NCBI RefSeq assembly: GCF_040939455.1
Contig: NC_134108.1
Coordinates: forward strand, 7,469,501 to 7,533,500
Direction: 5' to 3'
Length of the DNA stretch: 64,000 nucleotides
Source: Microcebus murinus
Lineage: Eukaryota > Chordata > Mammalia > Primates > Cheirogaleidae
Shown: piece by piece, positions 52,262-64,000 of the stretch
Position numbering within the stretch: position 1 is the first letter of the stretch
Layout: each line of letters starts with the position of its first letter
Notes under the pieces: generated by a model
Databases searched by the model: none
What the model was told of the DNA's origin: nothing
The model's input: the letters and a program-made list of their open reading frames with translations, nothing else
Translations under genes and position numbers: made by a program

Positions 52262-52608
52262 TGGCTGGGTGCATGGCTCATGCCTATAATCCTATCACTC
52301 CAGAGGACCAAGGCAGGAGGATCGCCTGAGCTCAGGAGTTCAAGACCAGCCTGAGCAAGAGCAAGAACAAGACCCCGTCTCTACTAAAAATAGAAAGAAA
52401 TTAGATGGACAACTAAAAATATATAGAAAAAATTAGCCGGGCATAGTGGCACATGCCTGTATTCCCAGCTACTTGGGAGGCTAAGGCAGAAAGATTGCTT
52501 GAGCCCAGGAGTTTGGGGTTTCTGTGAGCTAGGCTGATGCCATGGCACTCTAGCTGGAGCAACAAAGTGAGACTCTCTGTCTCCAAAAAAAAAAAAAAAA
52601 AAAAAAAA
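52262..52608 (+). repeat. Alu
   Basis: Sense, full length with lemur features and a long A tail. Confidence 0.94.
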
Positions 52609-52815
52609 AGACCAGCCTGAGCAAGAGCAAGACCCTATCTCTACTAAAAATAGAAAAAATTAGCCTCTACTGAAAATAGAAAAATTAGCTGAGCATCATG
52701 GCCTCAACCTGTAGTCCCACTTGCTTGGGGGTCTGAGGCAGGAGGACGGCTTGAAGCCCAGGAGTTTGAGGTTGCTGTGATCTAGGCTGATGCCACAGCA
52801 CTCTAGCTGTCTCAA
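52609..52815 (+). repeat. Alu, 5'-truncated, abutting the previous one
   Basis: Begins GACCAGCCTGAGCAAGAGCA directly after the A tail of the preceding Alu; linker partly duplicated. Confidence 0.88.
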
Positions 52816-53345
52816 AAAAAATAAAGAAAATATGGTATATATAAACACTGGAATACTAGTTAGCCATAAAAAAGAATCGAATTCTGTCATTTTCAACAAC
52901 AAGAATGAACTTGGAGGACATTATGTGAAGTGGAAATAAGTCAGGCACAGAAAGATAAATACTGCATGTTCTCACTCATAGGAAAGCTAAAAAAGTTGAT
53001 CTCATAGAATTAGAGAGTAGAGAGTAGAACAACAGTTACTAGAACCTGGAAAGGGTGGCAGGGAGGGAGGAGATAGCCAGAGGTTGGACAACAGATGCAA
53101 CCAGACAGGAGGAATAAGTTCTAGTGTTCTATAGCAATATAGGGTGACTATAATGAACAACAGTTTATTGTATATTTTCAAATAGCTAGGAGAGTAGGTT
53201 TTTAATGTTCTCAACACAAAGAAATGATAAATATTTAAAGTGATGGTATGCTAATTACCTTGATTTGATCATTACACATCTATCAAATTATCACACTGTA
53301 CCCCGATATGTACAATTATTCTGTGTCAATTAAAAATAATAGTAA

Positions 53346-53968
53346 TTAAAACATAAATAGCTCTTTATAAAGATTTTTAAAAATGCTATTTCGTTGTACC
53401 TGCTTCCTTGAACATAATGCTGAACAATTTTCCAGGCCTCATTTGTATAGTTTTGAGTCCAAGTATTTGTCCTATACCCAAGAAACATTTACAAAATCCC
53501 TGCCACATTATGCTAGTAGAGGGTCTGCAAAAGACATTTTATTCCCCCAAATATTGGCTGTAGAGTTTGGTTTTAAACATTCTGAATTCCTTGGTGTGGT
53601 AAGGGGCAAGGAGAGTCCATTAGTCAGCAGAGATTGCAACAGAGATTCGGGTAACTAACTCAGAGTCAATTATTCTTGGAAACAGGCTTTTTCAGCTACT
53701 GGGAAATCCCTGCATAAGGAAAAATGAAGACACCCTCTGCAAGTAATTTTCCTGTCCCAATCCCTGTACATTTTTTCCTTGCAACCCATTTAGTACAAAT
53801 AACAGCAGCTTTCTGAAGATTTAGTGTGCTAGAATGACTAAGCATTGCTGTACTCCTTCCAACTTTCAGCCCATGGCACACACTGCTGGGAGCCATGTTC
53901 CTCTTCTTGCACAATCTAGGAATGTAGTATCTTCAGCCCAGGGATGAATTGTGGCTGGTATACACCAA
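53346..53968. other. Intergenic unique sequence
   Basis: No family match. The open frames at 53383-53658 and 53696-53914 lack conserved features. Confidence 0.5.
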
Positions 53969-54028
53969 TTTTCTTCCTTCTTTTCTTTGTTTCTTTCTTT
54001 TTCTTTTTTCTTTCTTTCTTTTTTTTTA
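53969..54028 (+). repeat. T/C-rich (TTTC)n tract
   Basis: Pyrimidine-only run of TTTC and TTC units. Confidence 0.92.
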
Positions 54029-54348
54029 ATCAGCTGACTTTAAGATCCATATGCCAATTTTCTTAACAAGCATACTAGTGCTATTTTGGACAGGACAATT
54101 TTTTTTCCCTGTGCATTTTAGGATATTTAACGTTACAAGACCAACCCACTAAATACCAATAGTGCCTTTCTATGCGAGTGACAACTGAAAGGGCCCCTCC
54201 CCCCCAATATTTTCAATACCACCGGTGATAAGAAACCCTGGTCTGTGGCAAGTGTGCCATCATGGTCTTCTTCACCAAATAGCCGTGCTCATCAGTCTTC
54301 TTGCAGGCACAGTTGGCCAGTTGACACTTGAGCAGTTCTGGCTTCTGA

Positions 54349-54798
<450 letters not shown>

Positions 54799-55276
54799 AA
54801 AGACCATGTTGTGACTATGAGGCAACAAGTTAGAAAAACAAAAAACCAAAGTAGGCTGTGAGAATGCAGAGCCAAGCATGGAAAGTCCCTGGTTCTGGAT
54901 GACGTTGTTAAGCTTCCAGCTTCACCCAAGACTGCTGGTTTTGGGCTATTTATTAAGTAAAACAGAAATGTCCTTATATTTAAACAACTGTCCATCAGCA
55001 TTCCCATTACCCATAAACACTTTCTAACTTACATAGTTAGAGAGGAAGGACATTTACATGATAAACAAGTTAAAGAAAATGGAAACGTGCCAACAAAGCT
55101 AGGTTTTTCTGTTAACATTTTGCTTCATTGTTGTTGTTTTACTTTATATTATCATGTCCATACCCCTCATTGTATGGCAATATGATAAAGTAAAAATTTA
55201 AGAACCATTGTTCAGTTCCAGAAAATCAAACTTTCGTAAGGCAAAGACCTAGTGACACTAAAAATATCAGAGACAT

Positions 55277-55612
55277 CTGGGTGCGGTGGCTCACGCCTGT
55301 AATCCTAGCACTCTGGGAGGCCCAGGCGGGCGGGCAGATCGCTCTAGGTCAGCAGTTCAAAACCAGCCTGAGCAATAGCGAAACCCCCATCTCTACTAAA
55401 AATAGAAACAAATTAATTGGCCAACTCAAAATATATAGAAAAAATTAGCTGGGTGGCGCATGCCTGTAGTCCCAGCTACTCGGGAGGCAGAGGCAGGAGG
55501 ATCACCTGAACCCAGGAGTTTGAGGTTGCTGTGAGGTAGGCTGACGCCATGGCACTCTAGCCAGGGCAACAAGAGTGAGACTCTGTCTCAAAAAATAACA
55601 ATAATAATAATA
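55277..55612 (+). repeat. Alu (lemur type)
   Basis: Sense, extra GCGG unit in the left monomer and an AATAAT tail. Confidence 0.94.
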
Positions 55613-55764
55613 AGAGTCTTAGAGAATCTTATAGTATTTTCAGAACTTATCAAAATACTACTCTGTTTACCTCTGATGCTTGCTAATTGTGTTCATTAAC
55701 CTTATGTCTGCAATAGGTAAGATACTGTCTGGTAGAACACTCAGTGAAATCTCTTCTAATTTTT

Positions 55765-56044
55765 TTTCTTTGCGATGAGCTCTCACTCTGTCAACTATAG
55801 TGAGGACCCAAAATTAGCTCACACAGCTTGGAACTCCTGAGTTCTAGCATCCCTCCCATTTCAGCCTCCTGAGTAGCTAGGACTACAGGCACATACCACC
55901 ATACCCAGTTAATTGACATTTTTTTGGTATCGACATGGTCTGGCTATATTACCCAGGCTGGTCTCGAACTCCTGGGCTCAAGCGATCCTCCCACATCAGA
56001 CTCCCAAAGTGCCAGGATTACAGGCATAAGCCACTGTGCCCAGC
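55765..56044 (-). repeat. Alu (older)
   Basis: Antisense, diverged. Flanking CTCTTCTAATTTTT at about 55751 and at 56045-56058. Confidence 0.93.
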
Positions 56045-56058
56045 CTCTTCTAATTTTT

Positions 56059-57640
56059 AAAAAGGATGATTCTCTTTTCCCCACAAATTAAAAACCCACT
56101 AGCTCAGGAGACAATCCATTCAAAAAACTACGTGCCTATTTACAAGTTACAAATCTGTACTGCTGCTAGAGGAGAGTACTGGGCATTAAGCAGTCATTCT
56201 ACTATTGACTACGTTGACCACCCACTAGACTTATTATTATTTGCTCTTCCCTGACCTTATTTATTTATTTTTGTTCATCCAGTTAATGTGCTTTCTCATT
56301 AGCCTTTATTGACCACCTAAATATTTTCCTCTCTCCCTCTCATCTGCGTCCCAGTGCTACTGGCCAGTCCAGGTCTTCTCTCATGGACTAATGCAATGAC
56401 CACTTCATTGGTCCTCTGCTACCCATCTTTGCTTCTCATCAAAACCATCTTCCACACAGCAAGCCCTTTCTAAACACAATTCTGCAAGATTACCACTTCT
56501 GGAAAAATGGAGTAGACATATTTTTACACATTCCTCTCATTAAGTACAATTAATAAACCTGGGCATTATTTATAAAACAAGCACAAGAAGACTGAAAGGT
56601 GGAGAGAAGGAGGCAGACTGGCCAAGGACCTCAGGACCTGAGGACTGACACAGGGGTGAGCTCCCTGGGTTTTCCTTTTGCCTCTTATCTCCCAGAAGTT
56701 AGCCATCTGGAAACACCAACAAGCACAGATAAAGAAATGCCCCCGAACAAAAGCCTGCTTCCTGTAATCAAAGAACCAGCAAAGGTGACAGCTTACCAAG
56801 ACAGAAAACTTTTAGATAATAACAGCTCTGCTCCAGCCAGACACCAGAGAAAAATCTGTGACTCACTCCCATTCCACTCCATCAAAGGCTTCTGATGAAA
56901 ACACTGGTGAGCTGTGATGTGGCCAACCAGGCGAGGCCCCGGGGTAGGATTATTTCACAGTCTGGGCACACGGACTTGCAGGTGTTTGGTACATACCTTT
57001 TCAACAAAGTGCAAAGCGGGAATGCCTTTCTTGTACTCTAGAAAAGAGCACCACCTGGTGATGAAACAAAAGCAAAACAGCTAAATGCTGTGCCTCTGAG
57101 CCTGCTGGCCAAAGTCAAGTCCATGTGGGTTCCTAGAAGGTCGCTACCGAGGCCCAGCCTGGGGAGGGGGTGGGGCGTGCAATCAGGATAAAGGACTGAG
57201 GAAGCTGGGATGGAATGTGCTTGTCAGTTCCAGGTCAGAGCCAGGCTTGTTCCTGTATGATGGAAAAGTCAGTATGAGACATGTCATCTAGTGCAGGACT
57301 CGGCAAAATCCGAAGTCACTGGGTTTGGAGAGGAAAAAGAATTGGGGATGAGGAAGAAGCAGAAAGACAGATGGTAAATGATGCTGCTTTGGTCCTCACA
57401 ACCAGACATCTAAGGAAGTGAAGGCTTTGATTAGTCTTATTTGACGCATGGGACAGCAGAGGCCCAGAGAGGTTGGATGACAGCACAGTTAACAGTAAAA
57501 CCTCAACTTGGATGAAGTTAAGCTGATTTCAGAGTCCACTCTCTGAAACATACACAGCAGGGTTTCCACAGAAACATATGCAAAAGCAGAAGCCTTTAGC
57601 AACATAGTGGAACAACTACTACAGAGAATGTGACATAATG
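56059..57640. other. Intergenic unique sequence with possible L2 and MIR
   Basis: L2-like at about 56280-56480 and a MIR-like core at about 57400-57530 (GGGACAGCAGAGGCCCAGAGA). No gene supported. Confidence 0.5.
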
Positions 57641-57728
57641 TGTGTGTTTTTTTTTTAATTTCGGCATATTATGGGGGTACAGATTTTAAGGTTTCAATAA
57701 ATGCCCATTTCCCCCCCTCCCCCCAATT
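57641..57728 (-). repeat. Strepsirrhine-type L1 3' terminus (G-rich)
   Basis: The minus strand reads a GGGGGAGGGGGGAAAT tract, CATTTATTGAAACC, TGTACCCCCATAATATGCCG, then A-rich tail. Only the last about 90 bp of the L1 is present. Confidence 0.7.
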
Positions 57729-58042
57729 TTTTTTTTTTTGAGACTCAGTCTTGTTTTGTTGCCTGGGCTAGAGTGACTGCCATGGTGTCAGCCTAGCTCA
57801 CAGCAACCTCAAACTCCTGGGACGAAGCGATCCTCCTTCCTCAGCCTCCCAAGTAGCTGGGACTACAGGTGCGAGCCACCACGCTCGGCTAATTTTTTGT
57901 TTCATTTTTAGTTGACTGGCTAATTTTTTCTATTTTTAGTAGAGATGGGGTCTTGCTCTTGCTCAGTCTGGTCTCGAACTCCTGACCTCCAGCGATCCAC
58001 CAGCCTTGGCCTCCCAGAGTGCTAGGATTATAGGCATGAGCC
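57729..58042 (-). repeat. Alu
   Basis: Antisense Alu directly beside the L1 end; 5' end slightly short (GGCATGAGCC). Confidence 0.94.
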
Positions 58043-58727
58043 CTTAAAGTATGTTTAATCTCATCAGACCGATATGATAAAAGGAAGTATCTCCTACTTA
58101 AAGCATCCTTATGTTTTCCCTGTAGACTCTTGAACTGAATAAGTTTCCCTCTCAGTAGGAGAAATCTTAGACATAGGGGAAGGGGATTTTGTTCTTGCTC
58201 TCTAGGAAATAAATGAGAGAGAAGAAAACATTTAATACAACCAAATGATCCAGTAAGTTTGAGTATTGCTGCTGCCCCTGACAGAGGAACGGCCAGATGG
58301 TAGTGAGGGCATATTTGGAGAGGAGGCTACTGGAAGTGATCAGGGCCATAGGCTTCCTTCCAAACACACCAAACTTAGCTGTGTTTGAGGCAAACAAATA
58401 TTCCCAGAGTTCCATTCTCCTACAGGGCTCAGCAGTGAGGGAGCACAGGAGGGGAGCTGGATATGTTTTATTCTAAGTAGGACACAGAGATGGAGACTTG
58501 GCCCGCAGAAGAGCGGACTGCAAGGACTAGGAAGTGTTTGGGGGCCTCAAACACTGAACAGAGGAAATGAGCAAGATATACAGGATAAATGCCAGTGGAC
58601 AGGTATGTCTGTTCTGTACAGGAATCTTACTAGAAAGCATAGAAAAGATAATCTATATTCAATAAGAATTTTAAGGACAAACCACGGCATGAGTTTGACC
58701 TGGGAATTTTTCCAAAATCCGCCAGGA
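58043..58727. other. Intergenic unique sequence
   Basis: No repeat or gene recognised. Confidence 0.5.
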
Positions 58728-58931
58728 CAGGGGTCCTCAAACTTTTTAAACAGGGGGCCAGTTCACTGTCCCTCAGAATGTTGGAGGGCCGGACTATAGT
58801 TAAAAAAAAAAAACAAAAAACAAACTATGAACAAATTCCTATGCACACTGCACATATCTTATTTTGAAGTAAAAAACAAAAGGGCAAACACACCCGCATA
58901 TAGCCCTTGGGCCGCAGTTTGAGGACGCCTG
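58728..58931. mobile_element. hAT mini-transposon (204 bp)
   Basis: Same ends as the element at 34508 (CAGGGGTCCTCAAACTTTTT and ...TTTGAGGACGCCTG) but a different interior (CTATGAACAAATTCCTATGC, CACTGCACATATCTTATTTT). The flanking 8-mers CGCCAGGA (58720-58727) and CTCTAGGA (58932-58939) match at 6 of 8, a decayed target duplication. Confidence 0.88.
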
Positions 58932-58939
58932 CTCTAGGA

Positions 58940-59742
<803 letters not shown>

Positions 59743-60788
59743 CATTTCCTAACTTTAAAGGTCACACTGGGCTGTCAGGAGGTGCGTGCTCCTCAAGCAA
59801 GATGGGGGATTCTAGAATCCCCACCGAAATGACCCATGGGATATACTCATTGGGGGAAAAACATCCATATTAGAGGTGGAAATCTTGGGGCCCATTCAAA
59901 TATCAAAATGTGGGAAAATTTGTAATTCTATCCTAACATGGATGTGTGACTAGTACATTGAATAACAATGACTCATGGGACATGATCATAAAGTGATATT
60001 CCTTGTGTTGCCCACTAGGTCATGAAATTTGCCTGGTGGGCTTGTTTTCTCTTTGCCCCTGGATCAAATGCTGGTCTCGTGACTTTTCAAAAGAATATTC
60101 TTCAGTAATAAAAAGTCATATCATTAAGTCAGAACACAGGCTTAATTCACTATCTAAAATGCTCAGACCCCTGTGAGAATCAAAATCCTGATACTGATTT
60201 AAAGTCAAGACTTCTCCTCCCTCAGCACAAGCTTCCGGCAGCCTGCGGTGGAGAAGGGGTGGGAAGCTGGGTGTTTCTTTTCTTCTGACCTGTCTTCTTT
60301 TGCTGCTCCTCCTCTTTGAGCATCTAACGGTGATTTCTGACTTCACCAAGTTTGGGCTGTAGGGGAAGGAGTGTGGGGTTATATTGGTCATGGTGGTGGC
60401 CTGAGGGTGGTACACAGGGAAATCTTACTTGACTGCTGTCGCCTTGCCTGGCAGTTGTTTCAAGCAGACCCTTTGACTTGTGGTCTTGGAGACCACCTCG
60501 TCACTGAGGATTTCTCACCCAGAGTTCAGTCTAAAAACTGAGAACCTACATTGTGTTCCAGGGAAACTTAAGAAAAGAAAATTAAGTCTGTGCATTGGAC
60601 TTGAGCTTAGACTGAACCTAAAAGAAAACCAGGCCAATGAAAAGTCAAAGTTTAACAAAAATAGACATTATGTCCCAAAGATCAGACATTCCAATACAAC
60701 TTTCACAGTACACTCACAGAGATATTTGTTCTTCATGTCATACTTAGAGACTAAGTCTTTTTATCCATGCCCTTAAAAGAGTGGGAAT
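59743..60788. other. Intergenic unique sequence
   Basis: The open frames at 60116-60415 (minus) and 60480-60776 (plus) have no recognisable domain and no splice or promoter context, so no gene is called. Confidence 0.5.
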
Positions 60789-61077
<289 letters not shown>

Positions 61078-61671
61078 TTAAAAATGCATTTTAACTTACA
61101 ACATATAAATGGGTATTCATTCAATACTTTTCAGATAAAGCTCCAGAAGATTACTGGAGCTACTGATCATGACACTAATAATGCATTGTCTCTAATTTCC
61201 ATTTTCAAGTCTCTAAAGTGGAGTTGGACATAAGACAACCACAAAGCAATCTGATCCTTTGTTTAATGATTGTCTGAAACTTATATATTTGTTTTGTTCA
61301 CTTCACAGCGATCATTTTTAGTGGCTCAAAGCATTCAATTCACAAAGCACTCAATTTAGTTTTCATTATAATAACTTCCTTTATTTTCATACTCATATTT
61401 TATCAGTTTACTTAAATTACATAATTTCAATAACTGGAAATTAAGTGAAACTAGGCATAAATCTGTTTGGGGAACAAGCATCCCTGACTCTCGGTAAGCA
61501 TGCTACTTAACAGTTAGGGGTGGTAATGGGTGATCTAGCCCTGATCCTTCATGGGCTATGAGCATCTGTCCGTTCCCTACAGAGGAACAGAAGGGTATCT
61601 GTTAATCTGGCAAGTTGTTGAAGTGGAATGTGTATTAAAAATCTTCCACTACATTTATTCTTCCTGAAACA

Positions 61672-61885
61672 GCATGGTAGAGTGGAAAAACCATGGTCTC
61701 TTGAGTCAAAACAACCTAAGTTTATATCCTGTATTACTTATCTAGTGTAGTAACATTGGGAGAATTATTTAATCTTTCTTAATCTCAGTTTCTTTATCTG
61801 TAAAACTTGGTGAGGATTGAACAACATCAATTAGTAAGGATTCTGGCAGGTAAGTACTCAATAAATGATAACTTATTATTATTTT
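61672..61885 (+). repeat. MIR SINE
   Basis: GCATGGTAGAGTGGAAAAAC, CTCAGTTTCTTTATCTGTAA and GTACTCAATAAATGATAAC in MIR order; nearly full length. Confidence 0.85.
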
Positions 61886-62149
61886 TGTGTGTGGTGATTT
61901 TATGTTGGTTTTTTCCCAATTGAAAAGCTGATTCATTTGCATGATATCTCAATGTTTTGCAAGCAGTACTCAATAATGCCTGCTGCATTATATTAGTGAT
62001 TTTTCCCAACTGTGTTTACCTTTTAGATAAAGGAACTTGTGGGTGATGGTGTACCTATTATTTTCTTTTTTTTTTTTTTGCAGGCACACCAATTCTTTCC
62101 AAGATTGTTGTCATCATTCAGTATAACTTTGCTCTAATTTATTGTGTTT

Positions 62150-62486
<337 letters not shown>

Positions 62487-63644
62487 TAATTTATTGTTTT
62501 TAACCAACTATTCTTTCTTTGTAATAGATCTTAGGAACTTGTTTATTCTCCCCTATAGGGTTTTTTTTTTTAATCTTCCTACTAATTGTAAACTCATCAG
62601 ACCAAGCTTCAAGCCATGACTGTTTTGAGGCCAAGAAGACTTGGACACCGGGGAGCTGGAGCATCATCACATTCAGTGAGCAAACTGCATCAAAACCTTA
62701 GGGTAGAGCCTGAACTTCTCTGCTCTTTTTCTAAACCCTTCATGGTCATTTAGCCTACTCTTCAGCTTTGCCTTCCATGGTCTGGCATCCTTTGCTAACT
62801 AACACACCTGGTTTGATGTTTTCGTAATAGTTTTATCGCTACAACAGTGGTACTCAGGAGTGATTTGCCCCCATTTGGTGACAACCAGAAATGTCTCCAA
62901 ACATTGTCAAAGTTACACTGAATGATGACACACCATTGCTGTCAAGTCCCTGTATGTATCCTGAACATTGGGGTGAACTTGGGCACTGCTGCCCACTTTC
63001 ATCATTGCACTCTGAAGGTGGAAGCATCAGCTGGTCTCAGGGAGCAGGCATGAAGTGCCTGAGAAAGGAGGTTTGGAGACACCTCCATGTCAGTTCCCTG
63101 TGGCTGCCAGCATTGCAGAAGATAGCCCCATTCATACCATGACTTCATGTGAGGAAGCATAAGCCAGGTGTCCCTGGTGGCTGCACAACTGATCAAGGGA
63201 ACGCTTACCCAGAAGAGCGGTAGGTGGGACCACACAGAGGCACGACTTCTGCACGGGCAGAGCTGGAGTGAGGGATCTCCATGACCGAGAGCCAGTTGGG
63301 GTGAACCTGGACACAGTGCAAGAAAATACCAAAGAAGTCACCTGTACAGAAAGTCCCACATTAGTGCAGGCCACTAAAATTAAAGTGAACCAGACCCTTT
63401 CCAAAGTCCCCGTTTGTGGCTGGAGCTGGTGTCACTAGTAACCTGGGCCAGATGACACCAGAGCAGGAGCCAGCTGAGAAAGGCTGTCCCTCCTGCATAT
63501 AGGCAGGTCAGAGGCAGGGCAGAGAGGGGCAGGGGAGCAGTGGGGGAAGTCCCAGGAAGGAAGGAAGCCCAACGATTGTGATTATAACCTCAACAGTGGC
63601 TGAAACTTTGATAAGCAGATCAGATTACAGAAATCTCTGAACTG
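62487..63644. other. Intergenic unique sequence
   Basis: A degraded repeat may lie at 62830-62940 (GTGACAACCAGAAATGTCTC). No gene supported; overlapping open frames on both strands are unremarkable. Confidence 0.45.
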
Positions 63645-64000
63645 GTATATTTGTTTGCTCAGGCTGCCGTAACAAAATACCATAGACTGGGTGGCTTAAA
63701 CAACAGACGTTTATTTTCTCACAGTTCTGGAGGCTTGCAGTCCAAGATCAAGGTGTTGGTCCTGTTGATTTCTCCTTATGCCTCTCTCCCCAGTTTTCAG
63801 ATGGTCACTTTCTTTCTTGTATCTTCATGGTCACCCCGTGGGCTGTTGTGTGTTCCGTGTCCTAATCTCTTCCTATAGGGACACCAGTCATATTGGACTG
63901 GGGCCCACCTACATGATCTTATTTTAACTTAATTACCCCGGTAAAGGCACTATCTCCAAATATAGTCACGTTTTGGGTCACTGGGATTAGGACTTCAACA
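63645..64000 (-). repeat. MLT1-type MaLR LTR (runs off the window)
   Basis: TTTGCTCAGGCTGCCGTAAC, CATAGACTGGGTGGCTTAAA, CACAGTTCTGGAGGCTTGCA and AAAGGCACTATCTCCAAATA are the antisense of an MLT1 LTR. Confidence 0.85.

Larger units (their letters stand above)
52140..53345 (+). repeat. L1 3' end with two Alus inside
   Basis: L1 at 52140-52260 (CACAATAGCCAAGATGTGGA) and 52816-53345 (CATGTTCTCACTCATAGGAA, GGGTGACTATAATGAACAAC, CAAATTATCACACTGTACCC). This is one element by order of segments. Confidence 0.88.

Noticed and set aside
60116..60415. 99-residue minus-strand frame
   Set aside because: No recognisable motif, exon signal or conservation evidence.

Overview
This is nuclear DNA from a primate, most likely a strepsirrhine of the lemur group. 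About 40 Alu elements are present. Nearly all intact ones carry the lemur-type linker between the two monomers (a TATAAATAGAAAGAAATTAATTGGCC-like stretch) and the CCTAGCACTCTGGGAGG box, which differ from human Alu. Two hAT mini-transposons and a G-rich L1 3' end of the kind seen in strepsirrhines agree with this. There is no bacterial, plasmid or phage content.

Two protein genes were recognised, both on the minus strand. ACAT2 (cytosolic acetoacetyl-CoA thiolase) contributes its first four coding exons (7647 down to 951); the remaining exons lie left of base 1. WTAP (regulatory subunit of the m6A RNA methyltransferase complex) is complete: a non-coding first exon in a CpG island near 46.2 kb, seven coding exons from 37152 to 17885 (396 codons, all junctions in frame with GT/AG sites), and a 3' UTR ending near 17.2 kb. 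The gene order matches human 6q25.3 read in reverse, so TCP1/MRPL18 are expected to the left and SOD2 to the right; neither is in the window.

Layout: 1-7.65 kb ACAT2 5' half and introns; 6.8-8.0 kb ACAT2 CpG island; 8.0-17.2 kb intergenic, with a 2.15-kb retrocopy block (CHCHD3-derived 5' part, a 98% inverted repeat and an L1 3' end, inside an 18-bp target duplication) and a solo LTR; 17.2-46.2 kb WTAP; 45.75-46.9 kb WTAP CpG island; 46.9-64 kb repeat-rich intergenic DNA towards SOD2 with no gene that I can support.

The main oddities are the chimeric CHCHD3 retrocopy and its long hairpin, a solo LTR nested inside an Alu that was later hit again by a second Alu, two subfamilies of hAT mini-elements, a row of four CCAAT boxes in ACAT2 intron 1, clusters of unusual residues in WTAP exon 3 and ACAT2 exon 4, and a tRNA-Cys half-copy. 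Human reference residues are quoted from memory; no alignment was run.
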